Assembly (NCBI GenBank): GCA_937930275.1
Contig: CALGLM010000309.1
Location: 1 to 14,052 of the forward strand
Length of the DNA: 14,052 nt
From: an uncultured Ignavibacteria bacterium
GTDB lineage: Bacteria; Bacteroidota; Ignavibacteria; Ignavibacteriales; Melioribacteraceae
Direction: 5' to 3'
Of the stretch, positions 7,277-14,052 are shown one piece after another. The translations under genes were made by a program, and so were the position numbers. Under the pieces are notes generated by a model, which was given only the letters and a program-made list of their open reading frames with translations, was not told the DNA's origin and did not search any database. Position 1 is the first letter of the stretch. Each line of letters starts with the position of its first letter.

Positions 7277-8060
7277 CATTGTTTTAATTTTATTTCTCTT
7301 TGTTTTTGGTTGTACCGAAAAAAAAAGTGATAATAAAGTTGTAGCAAAAGTAAATGATTCCGAATTGACCGAGGAAGAGTTAAATCTCTTTCTCGGCAAT
7401 AAAAAACATAATAATAAATTGCGTGAAGAATTTATCAAAAATTGGATAGAATCGGAAATATTGTTTCTTGAAGCTAAAGAACAAGGTATAACAAATTCGG
7501 AAACTTATAAAGCCTACCTTAAGACATCTCAAAAAGAACTTGCGGTCGGGTTATTAACAAAAAAGTTCTTTGACGATTATTCGCAAAATACACAAGAATC
7601 AGTACTATTACGTTACTATAATAAAAACAAAAACGAGTTTAAACTAAGTTGCGATAATTATTTAATAAGCTTACTTAAATTTGATAGTTTTTATGAAGCT
7701 GAAAGTTTTAGGCTTAAAGTTGACGAAACTAACTGGAATAGCTTAGCAAAAGAAATTGTTAGGCAAAAAAAAGCTAAACAAATTTTTGATAATGAATTGG
7801 TGACGGAGTATAATATTTTTCCTACAATAATAAAAAATTATTTAGACGGAATGAATAATAACGAAATAAGCATTGTTATTAATATCTCAAATAACCAAGC
7901 TTACATCGCTAAATTTATAAAAAAATATTATATGAATGATGTACCGGAATTTAAGAGTATAAAAAAAATAGTTGAAACAAGGTATTTAGGTCAAAAAAAA
8001 GAACTTGCATATAAGTCATATATAAGTGATTTATATTCTAAATATGAAATAAAAAAATAG
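7242..8060 (+). CDS. Lipoprotein with degenerate parvulin-like domain (SurA_N-like plus inactive PpiC-like fold)
   Basis: The 272-residue protein begins with a lipoprotein signal (basic KHLKR, hydrophobic NIVLILFLFVFG, Cys24). Residues 33-120 resemble the helical N-domain of SurA/PrsA-type chaperones (VVAKVNDSELTEEELNLFL, FIKNWIESEILFLEAKEQGI). Residues 133-227 follow the parvulin pattern in order (FYEAESFRLKV, WNSLAKEI, MNNNEISIVINIS, AYIAKFIKKY). The first histidine position reads CDNYLISLL in place of xSHILI, the GGDLG turn is missing, and the GYHII motif has become QAYIAKF. It is therefore probably a chaperone without isomerase activity. The start overlaps the end of the upstream gene by 35 bases, with AAGGA two bases before the ATG (7235-7239); the lipobox in this frame supports this start. 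The seven-base gap to the SurA-like gene suggests translational coupling. Assignment rests on pattern similarity and context. Confidence 0.78.
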   Translation: MFYLKHLKRISNIVLILFLFVFGCTEKKSDNKVVAKVNDSELTEEELNLFLGNKKHNNKLREEFIKNWIESEILFLEAKEQGITNSETYKAYLKTSQKELAVGLLTKKFFDDYSQNTQESVLLRYYNKNKNEFKLSCDNYLISLLKFDSFYEAESFRLKVDETNWNSLAKEIVRQKKAKQIFDNELVTEYNIFPTIIKNYLDGMNNNEISIVINISNNQAYIAKFIKKYYMNDVPEFKSIKKIVETRYLGQKKELAYKSYISDLYSKYEIKK

Positions 8061-8067
8061 GTTATAA

Positions 8068-9342
8068 ATGAAAACATTAAAATTATTAGTACTAATATTA
8101 TTAGTAAACACAATAATTAACGCACAAGAAACATTGGATAAAATTGCTGCTGTTGTTGATAACGAGATTATTTTGTTATCTGAGTTAAATTTGCAAGTAA
8201 ATTATCTGGCAGCTCAACGTAATGTAAATCCTAAAGATCCGGCTATTCAGAAACAAGTTTTAAATGCAATGATAAATGAAAAATTATTGTATGCCCAATC
8301 TGAATTGGATTCTGTTACGGTTTCTGAAGACGAAATTGAACAACAGCTTGACGGTCAAATTAATTATTTTATAAATCAATACGGTAGTAGAGAACGATTT
8401 GAACAAGCTTATGGTATGAACATTGATAGAATTAGACGTGAATTACGTGACGATGTTAAAAAGAATGTGATGAGTCAAAAAGTTAAACAGAAAAAATTTG
8501 GAACAATTACTGTTTCAAGAAGAGAAGTTGAACAATTTTATGATGAATATAAAGACTCGTTAGGTGTTATTCCGGAAAAATTTACTCTCGCTCATATTTT
8601 TATTAATCCTCAAAAAGGCGAAAGAGTAAAAAAAGCTGCTTTTGAATTTGCAAAAAAGATATTGGACTCTTTAAAAAATGGAGCTAATTTTGGTGAATTA
8701 GCAAAAAAATATAGTGATGACCCCGGAAGTGCAGCACAAGGCGGTGATTTGGGGTATGTAAAACGAGGCGTATTTTACCCTGAATTTGAAGCAGCAGCTT
8801 TTTCTTTAAAACCCGGCGAATTATCAAATGTTGTAGAATCACCGGTCGGTTACCACATTATACAATTAATTGAAAGACGCGGTGAAGGTATTAATACTCG
8901 TCATATCTTAATTAAAGTTAAAAGTGATGATGAGAGTGATTTACAAGCTATTGAGTTTTTAAGTGATTTAAGGGATAGCATTACAAGAAATGTAAATACG
9001 TTTGGTTACTTTGCCCTTAAATATAGTGATGATAAAGAAACTTCACGCTTTAACGGTGAATTAGGAAGTTTTGAACTCGGTCAATTAGATGAAAGCCTAA
9101 AAGATATTGTATTCAAAATGAAAGAAGGGGATATCAGTTATCCTAAGAGATTAGACTTGGATAAAAAAACTTACGGATTTCATATTGTAAAATTAGTAAA
9201 AAGAACAAAAGAACATAAACCCACATTAGATACTGATTTTGATGAATTAAAAAAGCTTGCCGAATATAGCAAAAAAGAGAAATTATATAATGCCTGGTTA
9301 GAAGAATTAAGACAAACGATTTTTTGGGAAATTAAAATTTAA
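8068..9342 (+). CDS. surA: SurA-like periplasmic chaperone / peptidyl-prolyl isomerase
   Basis: This is a predicted periplasmic chaperone that escorts unfolded outer-membrane proteins to the BAM assembly machine. The 424 residues start with a cleavable Sec signal (KTLKLLVLILLVNTIINA, likely cut near residue 19). The SurA N-terminal domain follows (21-160: LDKIAAVVDNEIILLSEL, VLNAMINEKLLYAQSE, a family hallmark). Parvulin domain 1 is intact at 171-270 (FTLAHIFINP, YSDDPGSAAQGGDLGYVKRG, SPVGYHIIQLIE). Domain 2 at 273-379 keeps its entry motif TRHILIKV and the exit GFHIVKLV, but reads NGELGSF where GGDLG is usual. A helical tail ends the protein, as in SurA. Length and order match E. coli SurA (428 residues). 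The RBS is a weak AGG at the previous stop codon. Co-directional moxR follows after nine bases. The gene name is given by family and architecture, not by a proven ortholog. Confidence 0.92.
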   Translation: MKTLKLLVLILLVNTIINAQETLDKIAAVVDNEIILLSELNLQVNYLAAQRNVNPKDPAIQKQVLNAMINEKLLYAQSELDSVTVSEDEIEQQLDGQINYFINQYGSRERFEQAYGMNIDRIRRELRDDVKKNVMSQKVKQKKFGTITVSRREVEQFYDEYKDSLGVIPEKFTLAHIFINPQKGERVKKAAFEFAKKILDSLKNGANFGELAKKYSDDPGSAAQGGDLGYVKRGVFYPEFEAAAFSLKPGELSNVVESPVGYHIIQLIERRGEGINTRHILIKVKSDDESDLQAIEFLSDLRDSITRNVNTFGYFALKYSDDKETSRFNGELGSFELGQLDESLKDIVFKMKEGDISYPKRLDLDKKTYGFHIVKLVKRTKEHKPTLDTDFDELKKLAEYSKKEKLYNAWLEELRQTIFWEIKI

Positions 9343-9345
9343 GGA
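9341..9345 (+). promoter_or_regulatory. Ribosome binding site (AAGGA) that sets the TTG start of moxR
   Basis: AAGGA overlaps the surA stop codon and lies six bases before TTG at 9352. The first in-frame ATG comes only after the Walker A motif, so this site decides the start. Confidence 0.65.
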
Positions 9346-9351
9346 TTTGTT

Positions 9352-10338
9352 TTGAGTAATATTGAAAAGAATAGAGATATTGAACTAACGGAAAAATTTA
9401 AAGAATCGATTGTTAGTATAAAAACTGAATTAAGAAAAGTTATTATTGGTCAAGATGAAATTATTGAAGACTTGCTTGTTAGTCTTTTTGCTAAAGGACA
9501 TTCTTTATTAGTAGGTGTTCCCGGTTTAGCCAAAACTTTAATAATAAAAACATTAGCTGATGTTGTTGATTTATCTTTTAATAGAATTCAGTTTACACCC
9601 GATTTAATGCCGAGTGATATAACCGGAACCGAAATAATTGAAGAAGATAAACTTTCGGGTAAACGTTCATTTAGATATGTTAAAGGACCAATTTTTTCTA
9701 ATATTATCTTAGCAGACGAAATAAATCGTACACCGCCAAAAACTCAATCTGCATTATTGGAAGCAATGCAAGAAAACAAAGTTACGGCTGTAGGAAATAT
9801 CTACAATTTACCAAATCCGTTTTTTGTTCTTGCAACTCAAAATCCTATTGAGCAGGAAGGGACTTATCCGTTGCCGGAAGCACAATTGGATAGATTCATG
9901 TTTAATTTGTGGTTAACTTACCCTTCGCTAAATCAAGAAAAAGAAATAATAAAAAATACTACCAGCGAGTATATTCCAAATTTAACTAAAGTAATTAATA
10001 CCAAAGAAATTTTAGCATTTCAGGAATTAGTTAGAAAAGTACCCATTGCCGATAATGTTATAGATTATGCGGTTAATTTTGTTAATTCCACTCGAAAAGG
10101 TTCAATTGAAAAATTAAATAATTTAATAAACTGGGGAGCAGGACCTCGTGCTACTCAAAATTTAGTTCTTGCAGCAAAAACATACTCAATTATGAGCGGA
10201 AGATTTACTCCGGTTATTGAAGATGTCAAAAAGTTTTTAATTCCTGTTTTAAGACATAGAATAATCCCAAGTTTTAATGCTGAAGCTGAGGGTATTAACT
10301 CAATAGAAATTATTAAAATGATAGAAAGAATGGTTTAA
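9352..10338 (+). CDS. moxR: MoxR-family AAA+ ATPase
   Basis: This is a predicted cytoplasmic AAA+ ATPase. MoxR proteins act as chaperone-like machines, often working with von Willebrand factor A (VWA) proteins in envelope stress, motility or enzyme maturation. The 328 residues show the helical lead-in IIGQDEIIEDLLVSL (31-45), Walker A GVPGLAKT with Lys61 (55-62), FTPDLMPSDITGTE (81-94), Walker B IILADEINR with Asp122 and Glu123 (118-126), QSALLEAMQE (132-141), sensor 1 ATQNPIEQEGTYPLPEAQ with Asn164 (161-178), LDRF (179-182), and sensor 2 GAGPRATQ with Arg266 (262-269). The lid domain completes the usual length. The start is TTG, with an RBS at 9341-9345. It lies nine bases after surA and ends the cluster at a strong terminator. 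Most MoxR genes are followed by DUF58 and VWA (BatA/BatB-like) genes; none is present here, so the partner is unknown. Confidence 0.95.
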   Translation: MSNIEKNRDIELTEKFKESIVSIKTELRKVIIGQDEIIEDLLVSLFAKGHSLLVGVPGLAKTLIIKTLADVVDLSFNRIQFTPDLMPSDITGTEIIEEDKLSGKRSFRYVKGPIFSNIILADEINRTPPKTQSALLEAMQENKVTAVGNIYNLPNPFFVLATQNPIEQEGTYPLPEAQLDRFMFNLWLTYPSLNQEKEIIKNTTSEYIPNLTKVINTKEILAFQELVRKVPIADNVIDYAVNFVNSTRKGSIEKLNNLINWGAGPRATQNLVLAAKTYSIMSGRFTPVIEDVKKFLIPVLRHRIIPSFNAEAEGINSIEIIKMIERMV

Positions 10339-10343
10339 AACAG

Positions 10344-10376
10344 AAAGAACCGTCTGGGAAACGGTTCTTTTTGTTA
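10344..10376. terminator. Hairpin terminator between convergent moxR and susD, probably two-way
   Basis: AAAGAACCGT (10344-10353) pairs perfectly with ACGGTTCTTT (10361-10370) across a seven-base loop, followed on the + strand by TTGTT. On the minus strand the stem is followed by CTGTTTT, so it may also end the susCD transcript, whose stop lies 14 bases away. Confidence 0.88.
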
Positions 10377-10389
10377 GGTAGTTTTATTA

Positions 10390-11811
10390 TTAATGCATAA
10401 GGAGGGGCGAAACCGAGTTAATATTTTGTGATATTAACTTGTTCATATCATAAGCAATTGTTACTATTTTTGCATTAGAATCATAAGTAAATTCATCTAA
10501 TCCATAACCTGTAGGAATAAAAGAAGGAACATAAACAGTAGTACCGTATTCACCCGGGTTAATATTTGGGTTTGCATCTATTTGAGTTTGCATTACCGGA
10601 AGTCTAATTCCCAAATCACTCATTCTTCTTCCTTCACTAAAGAATATTTCTTGTCTAATCAAGTATAACAATCTGAATAAATCTGTTGTCGAAATTGCTG
10701 CATTTATATCATCAGCGGTAACCGAAGTATTTGAAACAGTAGAAATTTCAACATACGAATTGCTGCGTTTTTTTATTAATCCGGGAATACCATCTGAATT
10801 AGCATCTGCTTTTACTAAATAATCATTATCATTGGGTCTATCGGTTCTCGGATCTCTATCCTTAAATGTTTCTTTAGATCTACTTGTAGCTAAATTTATT
10901 GCCTCAATTAAATTAATTTTTGCTGCTCCTAAATTTCCGTCAACTAAAGCTATTTCTGCTAATATTAAATAAGCTTCTTCTGCCTTTAATGCTGGTATTG
11001 AAGATGTTTGACTCGGATATTTTGGATCCAAATAATCCAATCTTGGTAATGGTTGTAAATCGTTCAAATTTCGGGTTACCGTAAATGTATTTATAGTATT
11101 ATCTAAGTTAACATCATCATATTCGGTTAATAGTAAATATTGATTATCTAAAGCTAATGCAGCATTTGCATATTGTTCGGCATTCACTTTATCACCGGCT
11201 AATCTATATGCTCGAGCTAATGCAAATGTACAACGTTGAGTGTTTTCGGAAGAAGCATCCAATTCCAAAGATTTCCTAAAATGTTCTATTCCGATATTTA
11301 ATGCATCTTTAGCTTTTACCATATTTCCTTTTTCTTGAATCGGAAAAGCCGAAAAGTTTTCGCTTAAAAGTAATAATGCCATTCCTTTATAAAAATATAC
11401 AGTAGCATAATCTTCATTTGTTGCTTTGGAATCTCTCGGCAAAATTACATCCAAACCAAATAATGCTTTTGCATGCAATGTTTGTAATCTAAAGTAAATT
11501 TCTCGAGTATCATCTAAATCAGTTTCACTTGGTAAAATAGCCCAAGGGTTATCAGCTATATTTGATAAAAATGTACTCGTATTATCATAATTATCAGAAA
11601 CCAATTCGGTATATTTGATAGTCTGCATTAAAGCATTAGCAAAATCGAATTTTAGTCCGGTAATTAAAGGTTCTGCTCCGCCTGTTGCATCTTGCAATAA
11701 TTTATCTTCAGTTATTGCAGGGTTATCAACCTCTGTCGGATCTAATAAATCACAACCGGCAAAAATATAGAGCGAAAAAAGGGCAATTATTAAGTATTTA
11801 TATTTTTTCAT
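10390..11811 (-). CDS. SusD/RagB-family outer-membrane nutrient-binding lipoprotein
   Basis: This is a surface lipoprotein expected to form the hinged lid over the SusC-type barrel and capture glycans or peptides. The 473 residues begin with a lipoprotein signal (basic KKYKY, hydrophobic LIIALFSLYIF, then AG-Cys20), followed by Asp-rich DLLDPTEVDNP, typical of mature SusD starts. Helical TPR-like segments appear at about 134-150, 165-185, 193-225 (CTFALARAYRLAGDKVNAEQYANAAL) and 277-308 (AEEAYLILAEIALVDG, AAKINLIEAINLA). The most diagnostic motif is the late RQEIFFSEGRRMSDLGIRLP (386-405), which is near-universal in the family. A short beta-rich tail follows. The ATG has an unusually good GAGGTGAT ribosome site (11815-11822). 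It lies 12 bases after the susC stop codon, the standard susC-susD order, so the two are one transcript. No glycoside hydrolase or peptidase follows within the unit, so the ligand cannot be told. Confidence 0.95.
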   Translation of the reverse strand: MKKYKYLIIALFSLYIFAGCDLLDPTEVDNPAITEDKLLQDATGGAEPLITGLKFDFANALMQTIKYTELVSDNYDNTSTFLSNIADNPWAILPSETDLDDTREIYFRLQTLHAKALFGLDVILPRDSKATNEDYATVYFYKGMALLLLSENFSAFPIQEKGNMVKAKDALNIGIEHFRKSLELDASSENTQRCTFALARAYRLAGDKVNAEQYANAALALDNQYLLLTEYDDVNLDNTINTFTVTRNLNDLQPLPRLDYLDPKYPSQTSSIPALKAEEAYLILAEIALVDGNLGAAKINLIEAINLATSRSKETFKDRDPRTDRPNDNDYLVKADANSDGIPGLIKKRSNSYVEISTVSNTSVTADDINAAISTTDLFRLLYLIRQEIFFSEGRRMSDLGIRLPVMQTQIDANPNINPGEYGTTVYVPSFIPTGYGLDEFTYDSNAKIVTIAYDMNKLISQNINSVSPLLMH

Positions 11812-11814
11812 ATC

Positions 11815-11822
11815 ATCACCTC
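11815..11822 (-). promoter_or_regulatory. Strong ribosome binding site (GAGGTGAT) for susD
   Basis: On the minus strand GAGGTGAT matches eight bases of the standard 16S anti-Shine-Dalgarno complement and lies three bases before the susD ATG, inside the 12-base gap after susC. It suggests susD is translated efficiently from the shared message. Confidence 0.7.
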
Positions 11823-11823
11823 T

Positions 11824-14052
11824 TTATAAGTTTACGTTTACGCCAAAACGGAATTGTCTTGGGGCAGAAAGATCACCGAAGTTGTATCCGCCGGTATTTG
11901 GTCCGGCAGGTTGGTAGCCGTTCAATTCAGGGTCTGTATTTGTATCAACACCAAACACAGCTACATTTCTTACGCTTGCACTTAAAGTTACTCCTTTAAA
12001 AAAGTTCTCCGGTAATCGATAAATTATGGCGATTTCTCTTAATTTTATCCAGTCGGCATCTTCTAACCAAACTGATGATGCGGTTTGGAATGAATATCCG
12101 TCCGGTACAATCGTTTGCATATCTTCGGTTCCGTTAAAATACCTTAACACGTTTTTAAGATTAACAAATTGGTGTCCGAAAGCAAATTCGGTTAAAGCAC
12201 TAATTGTTAAGTTCTTAAATAATGTCAAATTTAATGAGAAACTTCCAAAATTTGTCGGTAACGGATTTCCGACTAATTCCGTTTTATAATTTCCGTCTCC
12301 GGTTGGTACATTTACCTGAAATACACCGACAGGATAACCTTCTTCAACTCTTCTTGGTAAAAATGTAAAAGACGCAAGACTGAAAGGGGCTGCTCCGCCT
12401 AAACTAATAACTTTATTTTCCAAAGTTGAATAAGAAATTTTTGTATCAATAGACACATTCTCTTCTTGCAAAATTTGGGCAAATAAAGAAATTTCTATAC
12501 CTTTATTCTCAATTTCTCCGACGTTTGTTAACTGAGTGCTAAATCCGCTTGCAGGATCTTCCGGCACTAAAAATAACGCATCTCGTGTTAATTGATTAAA
12601 ATAGTTAAATTCTAAAGAAACTCTATCTTGTAAAAGCCCCAAATCAAAACCAATATCAATAGATGAAGTTTTTTCAGGCTTTAACTGATCATTACCAGGA
12701 TTTCCTCCCGGATTAAAAGTGATGCCTGTGCTGCCCAAAAATGCTTGAGCTCCGTAACTTCTATCACGTGTAAAAGGAGTTGGGAAATTCCCCGTTAGTC
12801 CCCATGCACCACGTAATTTTAAACTTGATATAGCTACACGTAAAAAGTCGGGGAAAAAACTTTCCTGTGAAATTAAATATGCAATACCTGCTTTAGGATA
12901 AAATTGCATACCTATAGCATCCCCAAAAGTTGAATTCCCGTCTAATCTAAATCCTAAATCGAAAAACAATTTATCATAAACGCTAATTTGATCGCTTAAG
13001 AAAAATCCGCCGTTAAATAATTCTCTTTTACTTTCAAGAGCCGAAATTACTGAAGCATTATCAAAATCTTCTGTACCCGGTATTGAAAAGCCTTCACCTT
13101 TAGCATACTCTTCTCTATCATCAACTCTAAATCCTTGTAAACCAAAATTGATTGTTTGTTCAATAGAGTATACTTTAGGTAATATTAAGGTACCTGTATA
13201 AGACATTGTTATTGTTTGGTACTCTCTATCAGCTCTTTCTAACCACCCGTTTTCTGTGCCGTAAAAATCACCTATACCTTTTGCAACAAAAATTCTTTCT
13301 TCATTTTTACGATAATCGGTTCCGATTGTAAATTTATTTGTCCAAAATTTATAAGGAGAATAATCAAAATTTACTGCAATTCTAAATCTATCAACATCAT
13401 CGTTAATTTTGGGAGTTAGCATTATTTTTAATAAAGAATCTCTTTCAATATCCGTATAACCGACATCATAAGTTCCGCTTTCAAAATCAGAAAATGGAGA
13501 ACCTGAAGTATTGTTATTAAATATTCTGTTAAACTTATTTTTTGTATAACTTGCAGATATTTCAAGGTTCATTTGTTCTGATAAATTTACTCTAAATCCG
13601 GTATTTAAGTTATAATTTTTGTTGTTGTTCTGATCTTCTTTAATTACACCGTTATTCTGAAACATCTGACCGCTTAAATTATATGTAAAAGCAGCATTTC
13701 CGCCGGTAACGGCAGCTTTATAACTTTGATAGTAACCTTTTTGAAATAAGCTGTTTTTAACAAAATCGCTCGAAAGAAACTTCGTTTCGGCTTCATCAAA
13801 ACCACTTGTCACATTAAATGACCATTTTGGAATTCCCGGAACTCCTTTTTTAGTGAAGATTTGAATAACACCGTTTGATGCTTCCGATCCGTATAATGTT
13901 GAAGCAGCACCGCCTTTAATAACTTCAACTCTATCAATTTCACCGACAACAAGGTCTGATAGAGCAGAGGATTCGGCTCCTCCTGTGTCAAGTCTTAGCC
14001 TAAAGGCATCATTATTATCAACTCTTACACCGTCAACATAAATTACTGGTGT
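11824..14052 (-). CDS. SusC/RagA-family TonB-dependent outer-membrane transporter (5' end outside window)
   Basis: This is a 22-strand-type outer-membrane barrel that imports ligand handed over by SusD, driven by TonB. The minus frame is open from the window edge to the TAA at 11824-11826, giving 742 residues of the C-terminal part; the GTG at 13812 (residue 81) is internal. Residues 1-70 are the end of the plug domain: TPVIYVDGVRVDNN (1-14), LSDLVVGEIDRVEVIKGG (31-48) and AASTLYGSEASNGVIQIF (49-66), followed by TKKG. The rest is barrel, with alternating strands, receptor hallmarks such as LRGAWGLTGNFPTPFTRDRSYG, NDQLKPEKTSSIDIGFDLG and LEFNYFNQLTRDALF, and an end at PRQFRFGVNVNL, as usual for a last strand. 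The signal peptide, the carboxypeptidase-like N-terminal domain and the TonB box would lie beyond the window. It is paired with susD 12 bases downstream. The substrate is unknown. Confidence 0.95.
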   Translation of the reverse strand, partial: TPVIYVDGVRVDNNDAFRLRLDTGGAESSALSDLVVGEIDRVEVIKGGAASTLYGSEASNGVIQIFTKKGVPGIPKWSFNVTSGFDEAETKFLSSDFVKNSLFQKGYYQSYKAAVTGGNAAFTYNLSGQMFQNNGVIKEDQNNNKNYNLNTGFRVNLSEQMNLEISASYTKNKFNRIFNNNTSGSPFSDFESGTYDVGYTDIERDSLLKIMLTPKINDDVDRFRIAVNFDYSPYKFWTNKFTIGTDYRKNEERIFVAKGIGDFYGTENGWLERADREYQTITMSYTGTLILPKVYSIEQTINFGLQGFRVDDREEYAKGEGFSIPGTEDFDNASVISALESKRELFNGGFFLSDQISVYDKLFFDLGFRLDGNSTFGDAIGMQFYPKAGIAYLISQESFFPDFLRVAISSLKLRGAWGLTGNFPTPFTRDRSYGAQAFLGSTGITFNPGGNPGNDQLKPEKTSSIDIGFDLGLLQDRVSLEFNYFNQLTRDALFLVPEDPASGFSTQLTNVGEIENKGIEISLFAQILQEENVSIDTKISYSTLENKVISLGGAAPFSLASFTFLPRRVEEGYPVGVFQVNVPTGDGNYKTELVGNPLPTNFGSFSLNLTLFKNLTISALTEFAFGHQFVNLKNVLRYFNGTEDMQTIVPDGYSFQTASSVWLEDADWIKLREIAIIYRLPENFFKGVTLSASVRNVAVFGVDTNTDPELNGYQPAGPNTGGYNFGDLSAPRQFRFGVNVNL

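Noticed and set aside
7247..7438. 63-residue minus-strand reading frame opposite the degenerate parvulin gene
   Set aside because: It is low-complexity antisense to a signal-peptide region, with no supporting signal.
8090..8101. 12-bp perfect palindrome ATTAGTACTAAT in the surA signal-peptide coding region
   Set aside because: It falls in Leu/Ile/Val codons where such AT-rich words arise easily, and it has no partner repeat or regulatory position.
11685..12289. Two plus-strand reading frames (11685-11999 and 12026-12289) opposite susD/susC
   Set aside because: Both are antisense to clear SusD/SusC coding sequence and lack ribosome sites and recognisable domains.
13809..13991. A 60-residue minus-strand reading frame, and the GTG at 13812 taken as the susC start, which together look like a frameshifted gene
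   Set aside because: The true SusC frame runs uninterrupted from 14052 through 13812 and contains the conserved plug motif, so there is no frameshift. The short frame is a shadow of it.

Overview
This AT-rich window carries nine protein-coding genes, two of them cut by the window edges. It looks like chromosomal DNA from an Ignavibacteria-like member of the Bacteroidota/Chlorobiota group. Three things point there: a secreted beta-helix protein ending in a type IX secretion (T9SS) sorting domain of the NYPNPFNPSTTI kind, a SusC/SusD outer-membrane uptake pair, and clear Shine-Dalgarno sites before most genes, which are uncommon in classical Bacteroidia and Flavobacteriia. The group assignment is an inference. 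I saw no tRNA, rRNA, CRISPR array, transposase, integrase or phage gene, and no gene-free stretch longer than 300 bases.

Layout from left to right. Bases 1-1182 (+) are the 3' part of a secreted beta-helix protein. Bases 1183-1362 are a convergent gap holding a 150-bp inverted-repeat structure. Bases 1363-2454 (-) encode a non-hydrolysing UDP-GlcNAc 2-epimerase (wecB), divergent from a SlyD-type FKBP prolyl isomerase at 2647-3075 (+), which is closed by a terminator. metG, with a C-terminal tRNA-binding domain, follows at 3195-5213. Next is a tight + strand cluster: a large lipoprotein with three parvulin-like domains (5291-7276), an overlapping lipoprotein with a degenerate parvulin domain (7242-8060), a SurA-like periplasmic chaperone (8068-9342) and a TTG-started MoxR-family AAA+ ATPase (9352-10338). 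A strong hairpin terminator closes the cluster. On the minus strand, converging on that terminator, are a SusD/RagB lipoprotein (10390-11811) and the SusC/RagA TonB-dependent receptor (11824 to the window edge, 5' end missing).

The common theme is the cell envelope. The parvulin/SurA cluster probably helps fold and deliver outer-membrane beta-barrels, of which the neighbouring SusC is an example. SusD is the surface lid of the SusC transporter. The beta-helix protein would leave through the T9SS, and WecB supplies UDP-ManNAc for surface polysaccharide. metG and the FKBP are housekeeping genes.

Two apparent start codons (370 on + and 13812 on -) are artefacts: both reading frames stay open to the window edge, so both genes are annotated as partial. 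I did not find an obviously new system. The observations most worth checking are the inverted-repeat element at 1192-1341, the three-protein parvulin lineup with a catalytically dead member, and the four extra cysteines in the T9SS cargo.
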